64,000 nucleotides of DNA from Girardinichthys multiradiatus (Eukaryota > Chordata > Actinopteri > Cyprinodontiformes > Goodeidae), in NCBI RefSeq assembly GCF_021462225.1, contig NC_061816.1, positions 23,607,049 through 23,671,048 on the forward strand. Reading direction: 5' to 3'. The position numbers were made by a program, and so were the translations under genes. How positions within the stretch are numbered: the first letter of the stretch is position 1; each line of letters starts with the position of its first letter. Positions 35,289 through 45,990 of this stretch are shown piece by piece. The notes beneath the pieces were generated by a model. The model ran no database searches and was not told where the DNA came from. It worked only from the letters and a program-made list of their open reading frames with translations.

Positions 35289-36886
35289 CAGGGCCTTCTC
35301 AAAATATTAGCATATTGTGAAAAAGTTCATTATTTTCCATAATGTCATGATGAAAATTTAACATTCATATATTTCAGATTCATTGCACACTAACTGAAAT
35401 ATTTCAGGTCTTTTATTGTCTTAATACGGATGATTTTGGCATACAGCTCATGAAAATCCAAAATTCCTATCTCACAAAATTAGCATATCATTAAGAGGGT
35501 CTCTAAACGAGCTATGAACCTTATCATCTGAATCAACGAGTTAACTCTAAACACCTGCAAAAGATTCCTGAGGCCTTTAAAACTCCCAGCCTGGTTCATC
35601 ACTCAAAACCCCAATCATGGGTAAGACTGCCGACCTGACTGCTGTCCAGAAGGTCATTGTTGACACCCTCAAGCAAGAGGGTAAGACACAGAAAGAAATT
35701 TCTGAACGAATAGGTTGTTCCCAGAGTGCTGTATCAAGGCACCTCAGTGGGAAGTCTGTGGGAAGGAAAAGGTGTGGCAGAAAACGCTGCACAACTAGAA
35801 GAGGTGACCGGACCCTGAGGAAGATTGTGGAGAAGGGCCGATTCCAGACCTTGGGGGACCTGCGGAAGCAGTGGACTGAGTCTGGAATAGAAACATCCAG
35901 AGCCACCGTGCAGGAAATGGGCTACAGGTGCCGCATTCCCCAGGTCAAGCCACTTTTGAACCAGCAACAGCGGCAGAAGCGCCTGACCTGGGCTACAGAG
36001 AAGCAGCACTGGACTGTTGCTCAGTGGTCGAAAGTACTTTTTTCAGATGAAAGCAAATTCTGCATGTCATTCGGAAATCAAGGTGCCAGAGTCTGGAGGA
36101 AGACTGGGGAGAAGGAAATGCCAAAATGCCAGAAGTTCAGTGTCAAGTACCCACAGTCAGTGATGCTCTGGGGTGCCTTGTCAGCTGCTGGTGCTGGTCC
36201 ACTGTGTTTTATCAAGGGCAGGGTCAATGCAGCTAGCTATCAGGAGATTTTGGAGCACTTCATGCTTCCATCTGCTGAAAAGCTTTATGGAGATGAAGAT
36301 TTCATTTTTCAGCACAACCTGGCACCTGCTCACAGTGCCAAAACCACTGGTAAATGGTTTACTGACCATGGTATCACTGTGCTCAATTGGCCTGCCAACT
36401 CTCCTGACCTGAACCCCATAGAGAATCTGTGGGATATTGTGAAGAGAACGTTGAGAGACTCAAGACCCAACACTCTGGAAGAGCTAAAGGCCGCTATCGA
36501 AGCATCCTGGGCCTCCATAAGACCTCAGCAGTGCCACAGGCTGATTGCCTCCATGCCACGCCGCATTGAAGCAGTCATTTATGCAAAAGGATTCCTGACC
36601 AAGTATTGAGTGCATAACTGTACATGATTATTTGAAGGTTGACGTTTTTTGTATTAAAAACGCTTTTCTTTTATTGGTCGGATGAAATATGCTAATTTTG
36701 TGAGATAGGAATTTTGGGTTTTCATGAGCTGTATGCCAAAATCATCCGTATTAAGACAATAAAAGACCTGAAATATTTCAGTTAGTGTGCAATGAATCTA
36801 AAATATATGAATGTTAAATTTTCATCATGACATTATGGAAAATAATGAACTTTATCACAATATGCTAATATTTTGAGAAGGACTTG
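35289..36886 (+). mobile_element. Tc1-like transposon, copy B
   Basis: Same family as copies A and C, flanked by TA (35287-35288, 36887-36888), with about 210-bp terminal inverted repeats starting CAGGGCCTTCTCAAAATATTAG. It encloses the 330-codon transposase frame at 35617-36609. Confidence 0.95.
35617..36609 (+). CDS. Tc1-type transposase, full frame but catalytically altered
   Basis: An uninterrupted 330-codon frame starting MGKTADLTAVQK. N-terminal paired-like helix-turn-helix (KEISERIGCSQSAVSRHL), basic GRKRCGRKRC stretch, second DNA-binding helix region, then the DDE catalytic domain with LFSDESKF (first Asp) and NLWDIVKRTL (after the final Glu). The second catalytic aspartate, QHD in copies A and C, is QHN here (codon AAC at 36316-36318). 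A four-codon in-frame deletion removes HRRG before QEMGYRCR. It should therefore bind ends but not cut. Family members normally move the element by cut-and-paste into TA. Confidence 0.9.
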   Translation: MGKTADLTAVQKVIVDTLKQEGKTQKEISERIGCSQSAVSRHLSGKSVGRKRCGRKRCTTRRGDRTLRKIVEKGRFQTLGDLRKQWTESGIETSRATVQEMGYRCRIPQVKPLLNQQQRQKRLTWATEKQHWTVAQWSKVLFSDESKFCMSFGNQGARVWRKTGEKEMPKCQKFSVKYPQSVMLWGALSAAGAGPLCFIKGRVNAASYQEILEHFMLPSAEKLYGDEDFIFQHNLAPAHSAKTTGKWFTDHGITVLNWPANSPDLNPIENLWDIVKRTLRDSRPNTLEELKAAIEASWASIRPQQCHRLIASMPRRIEAVIYAKGFLTKY

Positions 36887-37009
36887 TATTACATGCCGAT
36901 ATACTGCCTATGTACAAAATGTAAGGGTAATTTATCAGTCATGGAAAAAGTACATTCTTTTAATTCATCAGGTCATAATGTTAACCTTTCATTAGTCAGT
37001 GTGGCTTTA

Positions 37010-37480
37010 TTAGTCTCTCACATTCAAAATGAATTTTGGGACACTTTTCCTTGTACAACATTGCTTCATTACTTGCATGAGCCAATTTTAGCCAGTCTGG
37101 AAGCTGTTGGACTGATGCCCACTCAGTGACTGCTAATGCTCCGACCCTGTGGGTGCAAAACAAACCCATGTCATCAGTCCTCCACCACCGTGCTTGACAG
37201 TTGGTTGTGTTGAGGCTGTGTTTTGTCTTTTTCCAAACATGCTTTTTTGTAATATGGCCAAACATCTATACTTGGTCTCCTCTATCCAAAGGGCATCAAA
37301 CAGTAAACTGCTTCTACAGATGTGTGCTGATGACTCTGGCTGCCACATTCCTTTTCAAATCTTATGAAACAAGTAAGAGTAAACTGAGTTTTTTATTTTG
37401 GTTTAATCTGTGTTTCAGAAGTAATGACAGTGTACAAACTGTTGTGTTTGTGTGCAGTTCATGCTAAATATAAATAATTC
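37010..37480 (-). mobile_element. Tc1-like fragment
   Basis: Minus-strand frames carry VKHGGGGLMTWVCFAPTGSEH, the conserved transposase stretch between the first and second catalytic Asp, plus an upstream WSDETKY-like region (ALWIEETKYRC) where the catalytic Asp is lost. No termini were recognised. Confidence 0.65.
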
Positions 37481-38215
37481 TAAAGGATAATAAAAACTTT
37501 AAGATGAACCTTTCCTGACAGTAGAATTCAACAGGATGTGTTTACTTTTTACCATGCTGGTAGATTTAGGTTGTAAGCTGATGTCCTGTAACATAGTGGA
37601 AACCTTCAGTTGCTGTTCCACCTCTGCATGTTTCACTGTCACCACATTACATGACTGGTAAAGAAGACAATAGCAGTGTGATTATTCAGGCTGTGACTCA
37701 TTGGGTCACTATTAAAGCTGATCTAGATGTCGCTTTGCTTCCCCATTGTGTTTCCCTGCATTCACGGCTGTCCTGCACTTTTTGAAAAGCTGCCTAAGCC
37801 GACTAATATTCCCAAATCCCAGTCACGTTGACTCCTGACCTCGACTCTGGGCCATAGCAGCACCTGGTCTTCTCTGCATGCTGCAGGATCTCAATAGAAA
37901 CACATTGGTTTTTATTACACATAGAGTTGCATGCAGAAGTGTAGCTTCTAGCATCAGGGAGTCCAGCTAATGACACGGCATTCCACTGCAGCAATTTTTC
38001 AAATAAACATTTGTGTGCATAGCTTTGCATTTCTCATACGTTTTTCTCTAATCCATGCATGCTCATATATTTACACACTTATACCATGTGATATATTGGA
38101 ATAACGTCAAGGTAAAAAGAAGGTAAACCCTATTTTATTTGGAGTATTTGTAAATATTTAGAGGTTCTGTTTCAAATTTACAGGTATACATGCACCTACA
38201 TAAGTATCTAAAAAA

Positions 38216-38575
38216 ACAGTCAGTCATTTTCTATACTGCTTCTTCCATAGTGGGTCGCGGGGAAGCTGGTGCCTATCTCCAGCAGGCGAGGTACACCCTG
38301 GACGGGTCGCCAGTCCATCGGAGGGCAACACACAAACAACCATGCACACACTCATTCACACACCTAAGGGCAATTTAGAGAGCCCAATTAACATAACAGA
38401 CATGTCTTTGGACTGTGGAGAACTGTGGGAGGAAGCCGGAGTATCTGGAGAGAACCAACGCATGCACGGGGAGAACATGCAAACTCCATGCAGACAGACC
38501 CCCTGCCGGGGGTCAAGCCCAGGACCTTCTTGAATCAAGGCAACAGTGCTACCAACTGCACCACCGTGCAGCCTC
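38216..38575 (-). mobile_element. tRNA-derived SINE, near full length
   Basis: Minus-strand copy of the family at 49,333-49,684. It starts with an A-box-like TGGTGCAGTTGG (about 38550-38565) and keeps the ACATGCAAACTCCATGCAGA, AGAGAGCCCAATTAAC and ACACCCTGGACGGGTCGCCAG blocks on the plus strand. It ends in TATAGAAAATGACTGACTG, where the short tail repeat begins. The B box has drifted. Confidence 0.85.
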
Positions 38576-38689
38576 TGAACAGACAGTGCTGTCATTTTAC
38601 TTGACTATTGACTTCTGGTTAGTGATTATAATTGAGTGCAGTTTGTAGTTTCTATTTGCAGCATAAAATCACCACCACCACTCCCACAG

Positions 38690-39060
38690 TGAAACCAGTT
38701 AGACGTCAACTTGGTCAGAGATGGTGCCAAGCAAGAAAGAAGCCCCTGCTTCAAAATAAGCTACTTCAGGTCTAATGGAAAGGTGCTGCAGTCTACAAGG
38801 GTGGGTCAAATGCCTTCTGAGGAAAAGGTTTATATTCAAATGGAAGAACGATTGCGCTGTTTGGTCAGAGTGCTGTCAAACATGGTGGTGGCAGCATTAT
38901 ACTTAGGGGATACACAGTGGATGGAACAACGAAAAAGGAGGATTAAATCCAAATTCCTTAACTCCAACTCAAATCAGCAGCTATATAGTCTAAACTCGGA
39001 CACAGTTGGGCATTCCAGCTGTGGGAACCAAACTGGTTAAGTACTGGATATATCTGTGTG
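38690..39060 (+). mobile_element. Tc1-like fragment
   Basis: Contains AAACATGGTGGTGGCAGCATTATACTTAGGGG (about 38878), a decayed version of the KHGGGSIMLWG codons, and flanking degenerate transposase sequence. It ends against copy C. Confidence 0.5.
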
Positions 39061-39095
39061 TGTTATAGAGAGAACACATAAAACAGTTTTATATA

Positions 39096-40705
39096 CAGGT
39101 CCTTCTCAAAATATTAGCATATTGTGAAAAAATTCATGATTTTCCATAATGTCATGATGAAAATTTAAAATTCATATATTTTAGATTCATTGCACACTAA
39201 CTGAAATATTTCAGGTCTTTTATTGTTTTAATACAGATGATTTTGGCATACAGCTCATGAAAACCCAAAATTCCTATCTCACAAAATTAGCATATCATTA
39301 AAAGGGTTTCTAAACGAGCTATGAACCTAATCATCTGAATCAACGAGTTAACTCTAAACACCTGCAAAAGATTCCTGAGGCCTTTAAAACTCCCAGCCTG
39401 GTTCATCACTCAAAACCCCAATCATGGGTAAGACTGCCGACCTGACTGCTGTCCAGAAGGCCACTATTGACACCCTCAAGCAAGAGGGTAAGACACAGAA
39501 AGAAATTTCTGAACGAATAGGCTGTTCCCAGAGTGCTGTATCAAGGCACCTCAGTGGGAAGTCTGTGGGAAGGAAAAAGTGTGGCAGAAAACGCTGCACA
39601 ACGAGAAGAGGTGACCGGACCCTGAGGAAGATTGTGGAGAAGGGCCGATTCCAGACCTTGGGGGACCTGCGGAAGCAGTGGACTGAGTCTGGAGTAGAAA
39701 CATCCAGAGCCACCGTGCACAGGCGTGGGCAGGAAATGGGCTACAGGTGCCGCATTCCCCAGGTCAAGCCACTTTTGAACCAGAAACAGCGGCAGAAGCG
39801 CCTGACCTGGGCTACAGAGAAGCAGCACTGGACTGTTGCTCAGTGGTCCAAAGTACTTTTTTCGGATGAAAGCAAATTCTGCATGTCATTCGGAAATCAA
39901 GGTGCCAGAGTCTGGAGGAAGACTGGGGAGAAGGAAATGCCAAAATGCCAGAAGTCCAGTGTCAAGTACCCACAGTCAGTGATGCTCTGGGGTGCCTTGT
40001 CAGCTGCTGGTGTTGGTCCACTGTGTTTTATCAAGGGCAGGGTCAATGCAGCTAGCTATCAGGAGATTTTGGAGCACTTCATGCTTCCATCTGCTGAAAA
40101 GCTTTATGGAGATGAAGATTTCATTTTTCAGCACGACCTGGCACCTGCTCACAGTGCCAAAACCACTGGTAAATGGTTTACTGACCATGGTATCACTGTG
40201 CTCAATTGGCCTGCCAACTCTCCTGACCTGAACCTCATAGAGAATCTGTGGGATATTGTGAAGAGAACGTTGAGAGACTCAAGACCCAACACTCTGGATG
40301 AGCTAAAGGCCGCTATCGAAGCATCCTGGGCCTCCATAAGACCTCAGCAGTGCCACAGGCTGATTGCCTCCATGCCACGCCGCATTGAAGCAGTCATTTA
40401 TGCAAAAGGATTCCCGACCAAGTATTGAGTGCATAACTGTACATGATTATTTGAAGGTTGACGTTTTTTGTATTAAAAACACTTTTCTTTTATTGGTCGG
40501 ATGAAATATGCTAATTTTATGAGATATGAATTTTGGGTTTTCATGAGCTGTATGCCAAAATCATCCGTATTAAGACAATAAAAGACCTGAAATATTTCAG
40601 TTAGTGTGCAATGGATCTAAAATATATGAATGTTATATTTTCATCATGACATTATGGAAAATAATGAACTTTATCACAATATGCTAATATTTTGAGAAGG
40701 ACCTG
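39096..40705 (+). mobile_element. Tc1-like transposon, copy C (apparently intact)
   Basis: 1,610 bp flanked by TA (39094-39095, 40706-40707). The terminal inverted repeats are about 210 bp. Each arm holds an outer copy (TTCTCAAAATATTAGCATATTG) and an inner variant copy (ATCTCACAAAATTAGCATATCA, about 39273) of the same motif, the two-site IR/DR layout known from Sleeping Beauty type elements. It encloses an uninterrupted transposase frame. Confidence 0.95.
39424..40428 (+). CDS. Tc1-type transposase, full-length
   Basis: A 334-codon frame, MGKTADLTAVQK to AKGFPTKY, within the usual 330-345 residues of the family. Order: helix-turn-helix (residues about 8-55, ISERIGCSQSAVSRH), basic AT-hook-like GRKKCGRKR, second DNA-binding unit, then the catalytic domain. 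The triad is complete: Asp in LFSDESKF, Asp in FQHDLAPAHS, and Glu in NLIENLW, with exactly 34 residues between the second Asp and the Glu (DD34E). One conserved proline is replaced (DLNLIE instead of DLNPIE). It cuts and rejoins its own ends at TA sites in the nucleus. Its near identity to copies A and B implies recent spread. Activity is not proven. Confidence 0.92.
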   Translation: MGKTADLTAVQKATIDTLKQEGKTQKEISERIGCSQSAVSRHLSGKSVGRKKCGRKRCTTRRGDRTLRKIVEKGRFQTLGDLRKQWTESGVETSRATVHRRGQEMGYRCRIPQVKPLLNQKQRQKRLTWATEKQHWTVAQWSKVLFSDESKFCMSFGNQGARVWRKTGEKEMPKCQKSSVKYPQSVMLWGALSAAGVGPLCFIKGRVNAASYQEILEHFMLPSAEKLYGDEDFIFQHDLAPAHSAKTTGKWFTDHGITVLNWPANSPDLNLIENLWDIVKRTLRDSRPNTLDELKAAIEASWASIRPQQCHRLIASMPRRIEAVIYAKGFPTKY

Positions 40706-40707
40706 TA

Positions 40708-41815
40708 TAGCTGAATAAACTGAAGATGTGCACTACAAGTCAAAGGATTGGACAATTGTATAAGTATTCCACCCAGGAGAAGAGATGACTTAAAAGAATA
40801 ATTTCAAGCTGAAACATAACATCATAGTAACGCCCATGATGACTGCATGTAAATATCTGATCACAACTGTAAACAGTCACTACAGATATATGACTTTGAT
40901 TATAGCAGGAGCTTAGCAGGAGCTTTTAGCTAATAAAATGTTGTTTAAACTTATCTTTCCAAAACTATATTTGACTTTGATTTTATAAATGAAATCAGAA
41001 GTACATACATCCAAACCGATGGTCAGATCATGGTACATGACAGTAATGAACTGGCCAATATAAGGTTTAACAAGTCTATGTAGAAAAAACACCATATCAT
41101 AACAATTTAAAGAGAGAGGAGAAAAGTTTGAAAGATGAAAGCGTATCTGACCTGTTGGATGTTCATTCCTAAATCCTGGTCGCTGATCATGTGGATCTGC
41201 TGCTGTCTGTCTGCATTGTGGACCGCACGGATAAAAGGCAGCAACATTGGAAAGCAGAGTCACCCCTCCTACCCTCACCTTCTTCTTCTCTCTGGCTTCA
41301 GTAACAAAGCAGATATGTGGTGTTCAGTTGTCTGTTGCACTTAATGCAAGTTATCTAGAAATGTGTTTAGATTTACAAAATAAATAAATTCTGATATACA
41401 TTGCAAAGGAATGCCCAGTTTGCTGTTATTGAAAATGACTAAAAATAATTCAGTGTGCAGTTTGAAAGGTTTTGTCCCAATTTGTTTCAGTTGTTTCTAT
41501 ACCGACTCATTAAACCTGTGTATAACGGTGGCCTGACTGCTCTCATTCCACATGATCAGCGTTGTAGGGGTACTATGAGCTTGTGAGGACCACCTAACCC
41601 TATTCCTTCCATCCAGAGCCGAACTCCTGCACACCATGAGCCACCATATTTTTTGTCACATCTCAGGTTACTAAGATCTGCTCATCAAATTTCGATGAGC
41701 TTAGTTTTCTCAGCAGGGCTGAGGGCATGGCAGCATGGGAACATAAGTTCCTGCTGACTGGATCCACATACTCTTTGGAGTCATTACATACATTACTCAC
41801 ACAGTTCACACCTCA

Positions 41816-41869
<54 letters not shown>

Positions 41870-42055
41870 TGCACTCACAGGTTAATTTCAATCAGACAGA
41901 ATTCTCGTTGCTTGCTTCAGCCATGCTCCCTGCTAAGGTTGAGAGGCATTAATAATCCACAGCTTCAGCTCAGTTTCACACATCAGATTACACACACTGA
42001 GCCAAGACTAAAGTGGACAGATCTCCCGCATTATAATCTTAAATGGACCAAGCAG
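40708..42055. other. Intergenic, no gene recognised
   Basis: Short minus-strand open frame at 40913-41278 with no known domain and no consistent splice partners. A CA microsatellite lies at 41,815-41,868. Confidence 0.35.
41815..41868. repeat. (CA)n microsatellite
   Basis: About 26 uninterrupted CA units. Confidence 0.97.
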
Positions 42056-42059
42056 GCAC

Positions 42060-42430
42060 ATTTAGTTTAGGTCAAAATACATATTTTACTGTTATGCTGA
42101 TGATAGTTTTGTTTATCCATAAATCCTGATTAATTTAATCAGTTAGGTAGACTACATGGTGACTTTCTGCTTTTAAATTCAGACAAGACAGAAGTTATCG
42201 ACTTTGGACCAGAGTCTTTGAAAATGAAACTGCTTAGTCAGTCACTTAATCTAGGTGGCATTAAATTGACCTCCAGTAATAAAGTAGAAAACCTTGATGT
42301 TAGCTTAGACTAGGAAATGTCATTTGAATCCCATATTAAACAGGTTTCTAGAATTCCCTCCAGAATATTGCCAAAATTAGAAATATCCTATCCAGGAGTG
42401 ACGCTGAAAAACTTGGCTGAGCTGCTGCTG
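42060..42430 (+). mobile_element. LINE reverse transcriptase fragment
   Basis: Plus strand. YCYADDSFVYP at about 42085-42115 is the reverse transcriptase catalytic YxDD motif. It is followed after a stop by DKTEVIDFGPESLK and VENLDVSLD-EMSFESHIKQV, the thumb-region order of CR1/L2/Rex1-type LINEs. It is broken by stops and truncated on both sides. Confidence 0.7.
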
Positions 42431-42434
42431 TTAA

Positions 42435-43250
42435 TGTTCACCTTTTACAGATGATGCACTTGGCCCTGTCTTTCAGTGTTTAACCCTGTTTCTCTTCTAC
42501 ACATAGCTATTAGCTCACCTTTTACTATGACTAACTGTTTGTGCTCTCTTTCATACTCTAGACTTGAAAAACAGCTCAGAGTTTTTTGCCTAAGTTGTCT
42601 TTCTCTCCTAGATAAAGCCACTGAAGGAACTACTACTGCCTTTGATGTTTTACTTTTCTTTTACATAGAAAGTACGGTTTAATCAGTGCTTCTGTGTGTG
42701 TTTTATTTTGTGCATGTATGCTCTGTCTTTTCAAAGCCCCTGTCAGCCAAAGAGATGGCTTTTCAAGCTGAGCCAGGTTCTGCTGGGGGTGTCTTCCTTT
42801 TTAAAGTGGTATTCCCTTTCAACTGACACTACATACATGCTCAGTGTGAGGGATTGCTGCAAAGTTGACACAATGCAAGTGACTGCCCACTGTCGCTACA
42901 TGCTCATCCAGAGGGAATGCTGCAAGTCACTGACTTTATGTAATCTGCTGGGTTTTCTTAGATAGAAAAGACATGAATTTTGGATGGCATTTGGATCTCA
43001 AGGAAATCCATTTAAAAAGATTTCCTGGAGGCTAAGACAATAACAATGGACTTGACTGAATCCCAATCAGATAATCCTGTCCTCTTTCACAAACTAAGCC
43101 AAACTGAAGAGCAGTGAAGCAGTCAAAGCAACCTCACAGGTTTAAGTAAGCTGATATGCCATTAAAATGTCTTCTGCTTCCTTTACTTTAACTGGGCAAC
43201 ATAAAATAATGGCTATTCAGAGCTTTAAAGTTTAGAAGGACACATGAATA
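42435..43250. other. Intergenic, no gene recognised
   Basis: May include further eroded LINE 3' sequence near 42570-42690. No motif identified. Confidence 0.25.
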
Positions 43251-43254
43251 TGTT

Positions 43255-43480
43255 ATGATCCATTCTAGCTCACGCTGTATGTTTCGGGTTCTTGTCCTGC
43301 TAGAAGGTGAACCTCAAGTCTTCTGAAGTCTCTAACAGGTTCTCTTCTATGATGGTCCTGGCTTTAGCCCCATTCATCTTCCTATCAGCTCTGAACAACT
43401 TCTCTGATCCTGATGAAAAAACTAATATTTCCACATCATGAAGATTTTCTCTATGTGTCATTCCAGAGGCAGTGTCATTT
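43255..43480 (-). mobile_element. Tc1-like fragment
   Basis: Minus-strand remnant matching the segment seen at 25140-25300 (TCCTGCTAGAAGGTGAACCTC; CATCTTCCTATCAGCTCTGAACAACTTC). Transposase frame lost. Confidence 0.55.
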
Positions 43481-44829
43481 GGTTTAAAATGTATACTGCC
43501 ATCTTGTGGCAGCGCATTGTATTACCATTAAATTGTCAATAAAACTGTAATTGAAAATCCTTGCTTGTTTTTCTTTCTTTTGCGGCCATCTTTCTATAAA
43601 TTGGGACCCTTCTATTGCTGATGAATCAACATTGGCTAAGCTTGTCTCTCATTCTAATTCTAAAATTAGACATTTACCAAATCTGGTACTGATCTGAATC
43701 ATGAAAGATTGATCGATACCAAGTGCAAATCAAATGCTACCCTTAACATAATAAATATTAATGCCATTTATGTGCATAAAAGTTGAATAGATTTAAAGTG
43801 AAGTAAAATAAGACTACATATCAGAATTATATGGTACACAGCAGTACTGTGAATAGGACCAAGGAGGACATGACCTTGCACATGTACAAGACATGTTGCC
43901 TACAGCAAGCCAAAACCATCAGACCTCCACCACCATGCTTGTTATGTTTGCTTTAAGTTTGAACCTAGTACAGGCAACAATTGCATACACAGTTTGAAAG
44001 TTTAACAGGTTCATTGAAAATGAATGTTGAAGTAATGGATCTTCTGGGTTCCTGGCAAAACTCCGATGGAACACTAAGGAGGAGAGGTAAGTAATTATTC
44101 TCTGGGAAGCAGTGAGGAAATTCACTGGGGAAATCTCAGCAGAATTCTTCCTTAGATCCAAGGAGTTGATTACCACACTGAGTGAGCTAACAATCTGGCA
44201 TCTGCCTCTTTAAACTCCTCCTGATTAGTCCTGACAAGCTGCGGCTGCAGGGCCACACTTGCTAATCACACCCTGCACAGAAGAGGTGAGAGAGACACAG
44301 GAAACACACACCAACTTGCACACAGCTCTGTGGATGACAATGCTTGACAATTATGAGGTATATTCCTGTTAATATTTTAGTTTTTCATAATCTCATGGGT
44401 TTTGAGTTTCATCTCATTTCAGCTTTGTTTTTTTAGTTATTCTTTCACTATGATTTTATGTGTTTTATTTGCTTGAGATATTTTCATTTATTTTATTATG
44501 CGGCTGGCACAGTGAGTCCCAGTCTGTAGCCTCAAAGCAACCTTGCAGAGCTTCTTCAGCTTCCTGTGACCATCTTCTCAGGTTTTCTTTATTACAGGTT
44601 GACTCTGAACAAGGGGCTTATATTTCAGGCAGAGAAAAACAAGATTGTGATCTATCTGATTTGCCTAGAGGAGGTCTTGGCTTGGAGACGACTCCTTGAC
44701 ATTTTCATTAAAAAAAATCCAACGTTATGTTTTCTCTGGTAGAGTAGCTGACAAACTCTTGAAACATTGGAAGTGTAACAGTGAGTGAAGCATGGTTAAA
44801 ATCACTATCTGTTGTACACAAACATTGCT
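43481..44829. other. Intergenic, one weak Tc1 remnant
   Basis: Around 43900-43940 the sequence CAGACCTCCACCACCATGCTTG is the reverse of the conserved Tc1 AAGCATGGTGGTGG segment. Nothing else is recognised. Confidence 0.3.
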
Positions 44830-45150
44830 AATCCACCTCATTTGCATTTGATGGTCCTCTTTAAATCTCTGTCTGCTCGTATGGTCAGAAAGCTTGGCAG
44901 AGAGACGCTGGAGTCGGGGATATGATCCTGCAGCCATGTCTCAGTGAAAAACATAATACTGCAATCCCGGTACTCTGGCTGGGTCCTTTGTAGGGCTTGG
45001 AGTTCATCCAACCTGTTCCCCAATGATCTCACATTGCCCATCATGATCGATGGAAGAGATGGTTTGAACTTCCTCCTTCTCTCTCTTCTCTTTGCTCCTG
45101 CTCTGCATCTTCGGCACCTCCTTTTCAACTCATCAGGGATTTAGGGTTGT
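44830..45150 (-). mobile_element. LINE endonuclease-domain fragment
   Basis: A minus-strand 96-codon frame with GNVRSLGNRLDELQAL and SIMFFTETWLQDHIPD. These are the start of the APE-type endonuclease of fish non-LTR retrotransposons, including the catalytic Glu in FTETWL. The frame is preceded by a basic RRRCRRC-type stretch. It stops after IRADRD, where the element is truncated. Confidence 0.75.
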
Positions 45151-45628
45151 AGTTAGGTAGGTATTATTTGAGCTTCAGAGGTATTAATCAGCTGCTCCTT
45201 GTTGTAAAAAATACCTTGTTGCTATGGTTATGCATCATTACAAATGTTCAATAGTAAAAATGTTTTAGCAGAAATCCTTCCTGCTTCACAGCATCCAATA
45301 CCATAGAATAATTGTCAAAAATAAATATATTTTTTGGAGGGTTTCCAAAAAACTCTTGATATTTAACATCTATATTGATGGGTTTGCAGTAGGAACAGGT
45401 TCAGCTGTTCGCTTAAATTAATAAAACCAATATTTACACGCTTGGTGATGCTTGTTGCACTTTAATAAGTTGCTTTAAAAATGCAGAACTTTGAAGAAAA
45501 ATCAACAAACACATAAATCAGCGCCACTTGGCTTTCAAATTGTGTTGCAGCAGGTAAGGACATTGTGAGGAGTTAGAGTGAGCAACTTCAAAGACGTCAG
45601 CACACTAGTTAGAAAAAAAGGGTTTTCA

Positions 45629-45634
45629 TTTATT
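45629..45634 (-). promoter_or_regulatory. Candidate polyadenylation signal of the Ig gene
   Basis: AATAAA on the minus strand, about 360 bases past the stop codon at 45991-45993. Confidence 0.35.
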
Positions 45635-45990
45635 TTAATAACAGCTGTGGTACAAGCACCCCCTCTCCCACCCCAACACAGCTTCATCTGGGGTTTATGC
45701 ACTCAGTGAGATCAATGCCTCACCTGCTGTTGTTAGATGAATTATGCTTTGCATGTGTGACTGTGCAGCTCAGCCCAACTGCTGATTTTAGTTTCCTTAG
45801 CTCACATTTAAAATGAAATGCATTTCAGGAATTCCACATAACCATTGCTGCAGTTCCCCAATATTCCTATGGGAATCCATGATCTGCATTTACCACGTGA
45901 TGTACTAGGTGCTGTGCACATTGTTTCGCTAACCCATCCCTAACCCAAATGAACATTATAGGTGGGGATCCACTTCTCCTCCTCTGTGTA

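Noticed and set aside
40913..41278. Minus-strand 121-codon frame and a neighbouring open stretch ending in a donor near 41,150
   Set aside because: The two open stretches cannot be joined in a compatible phase and no domain is recognisable.
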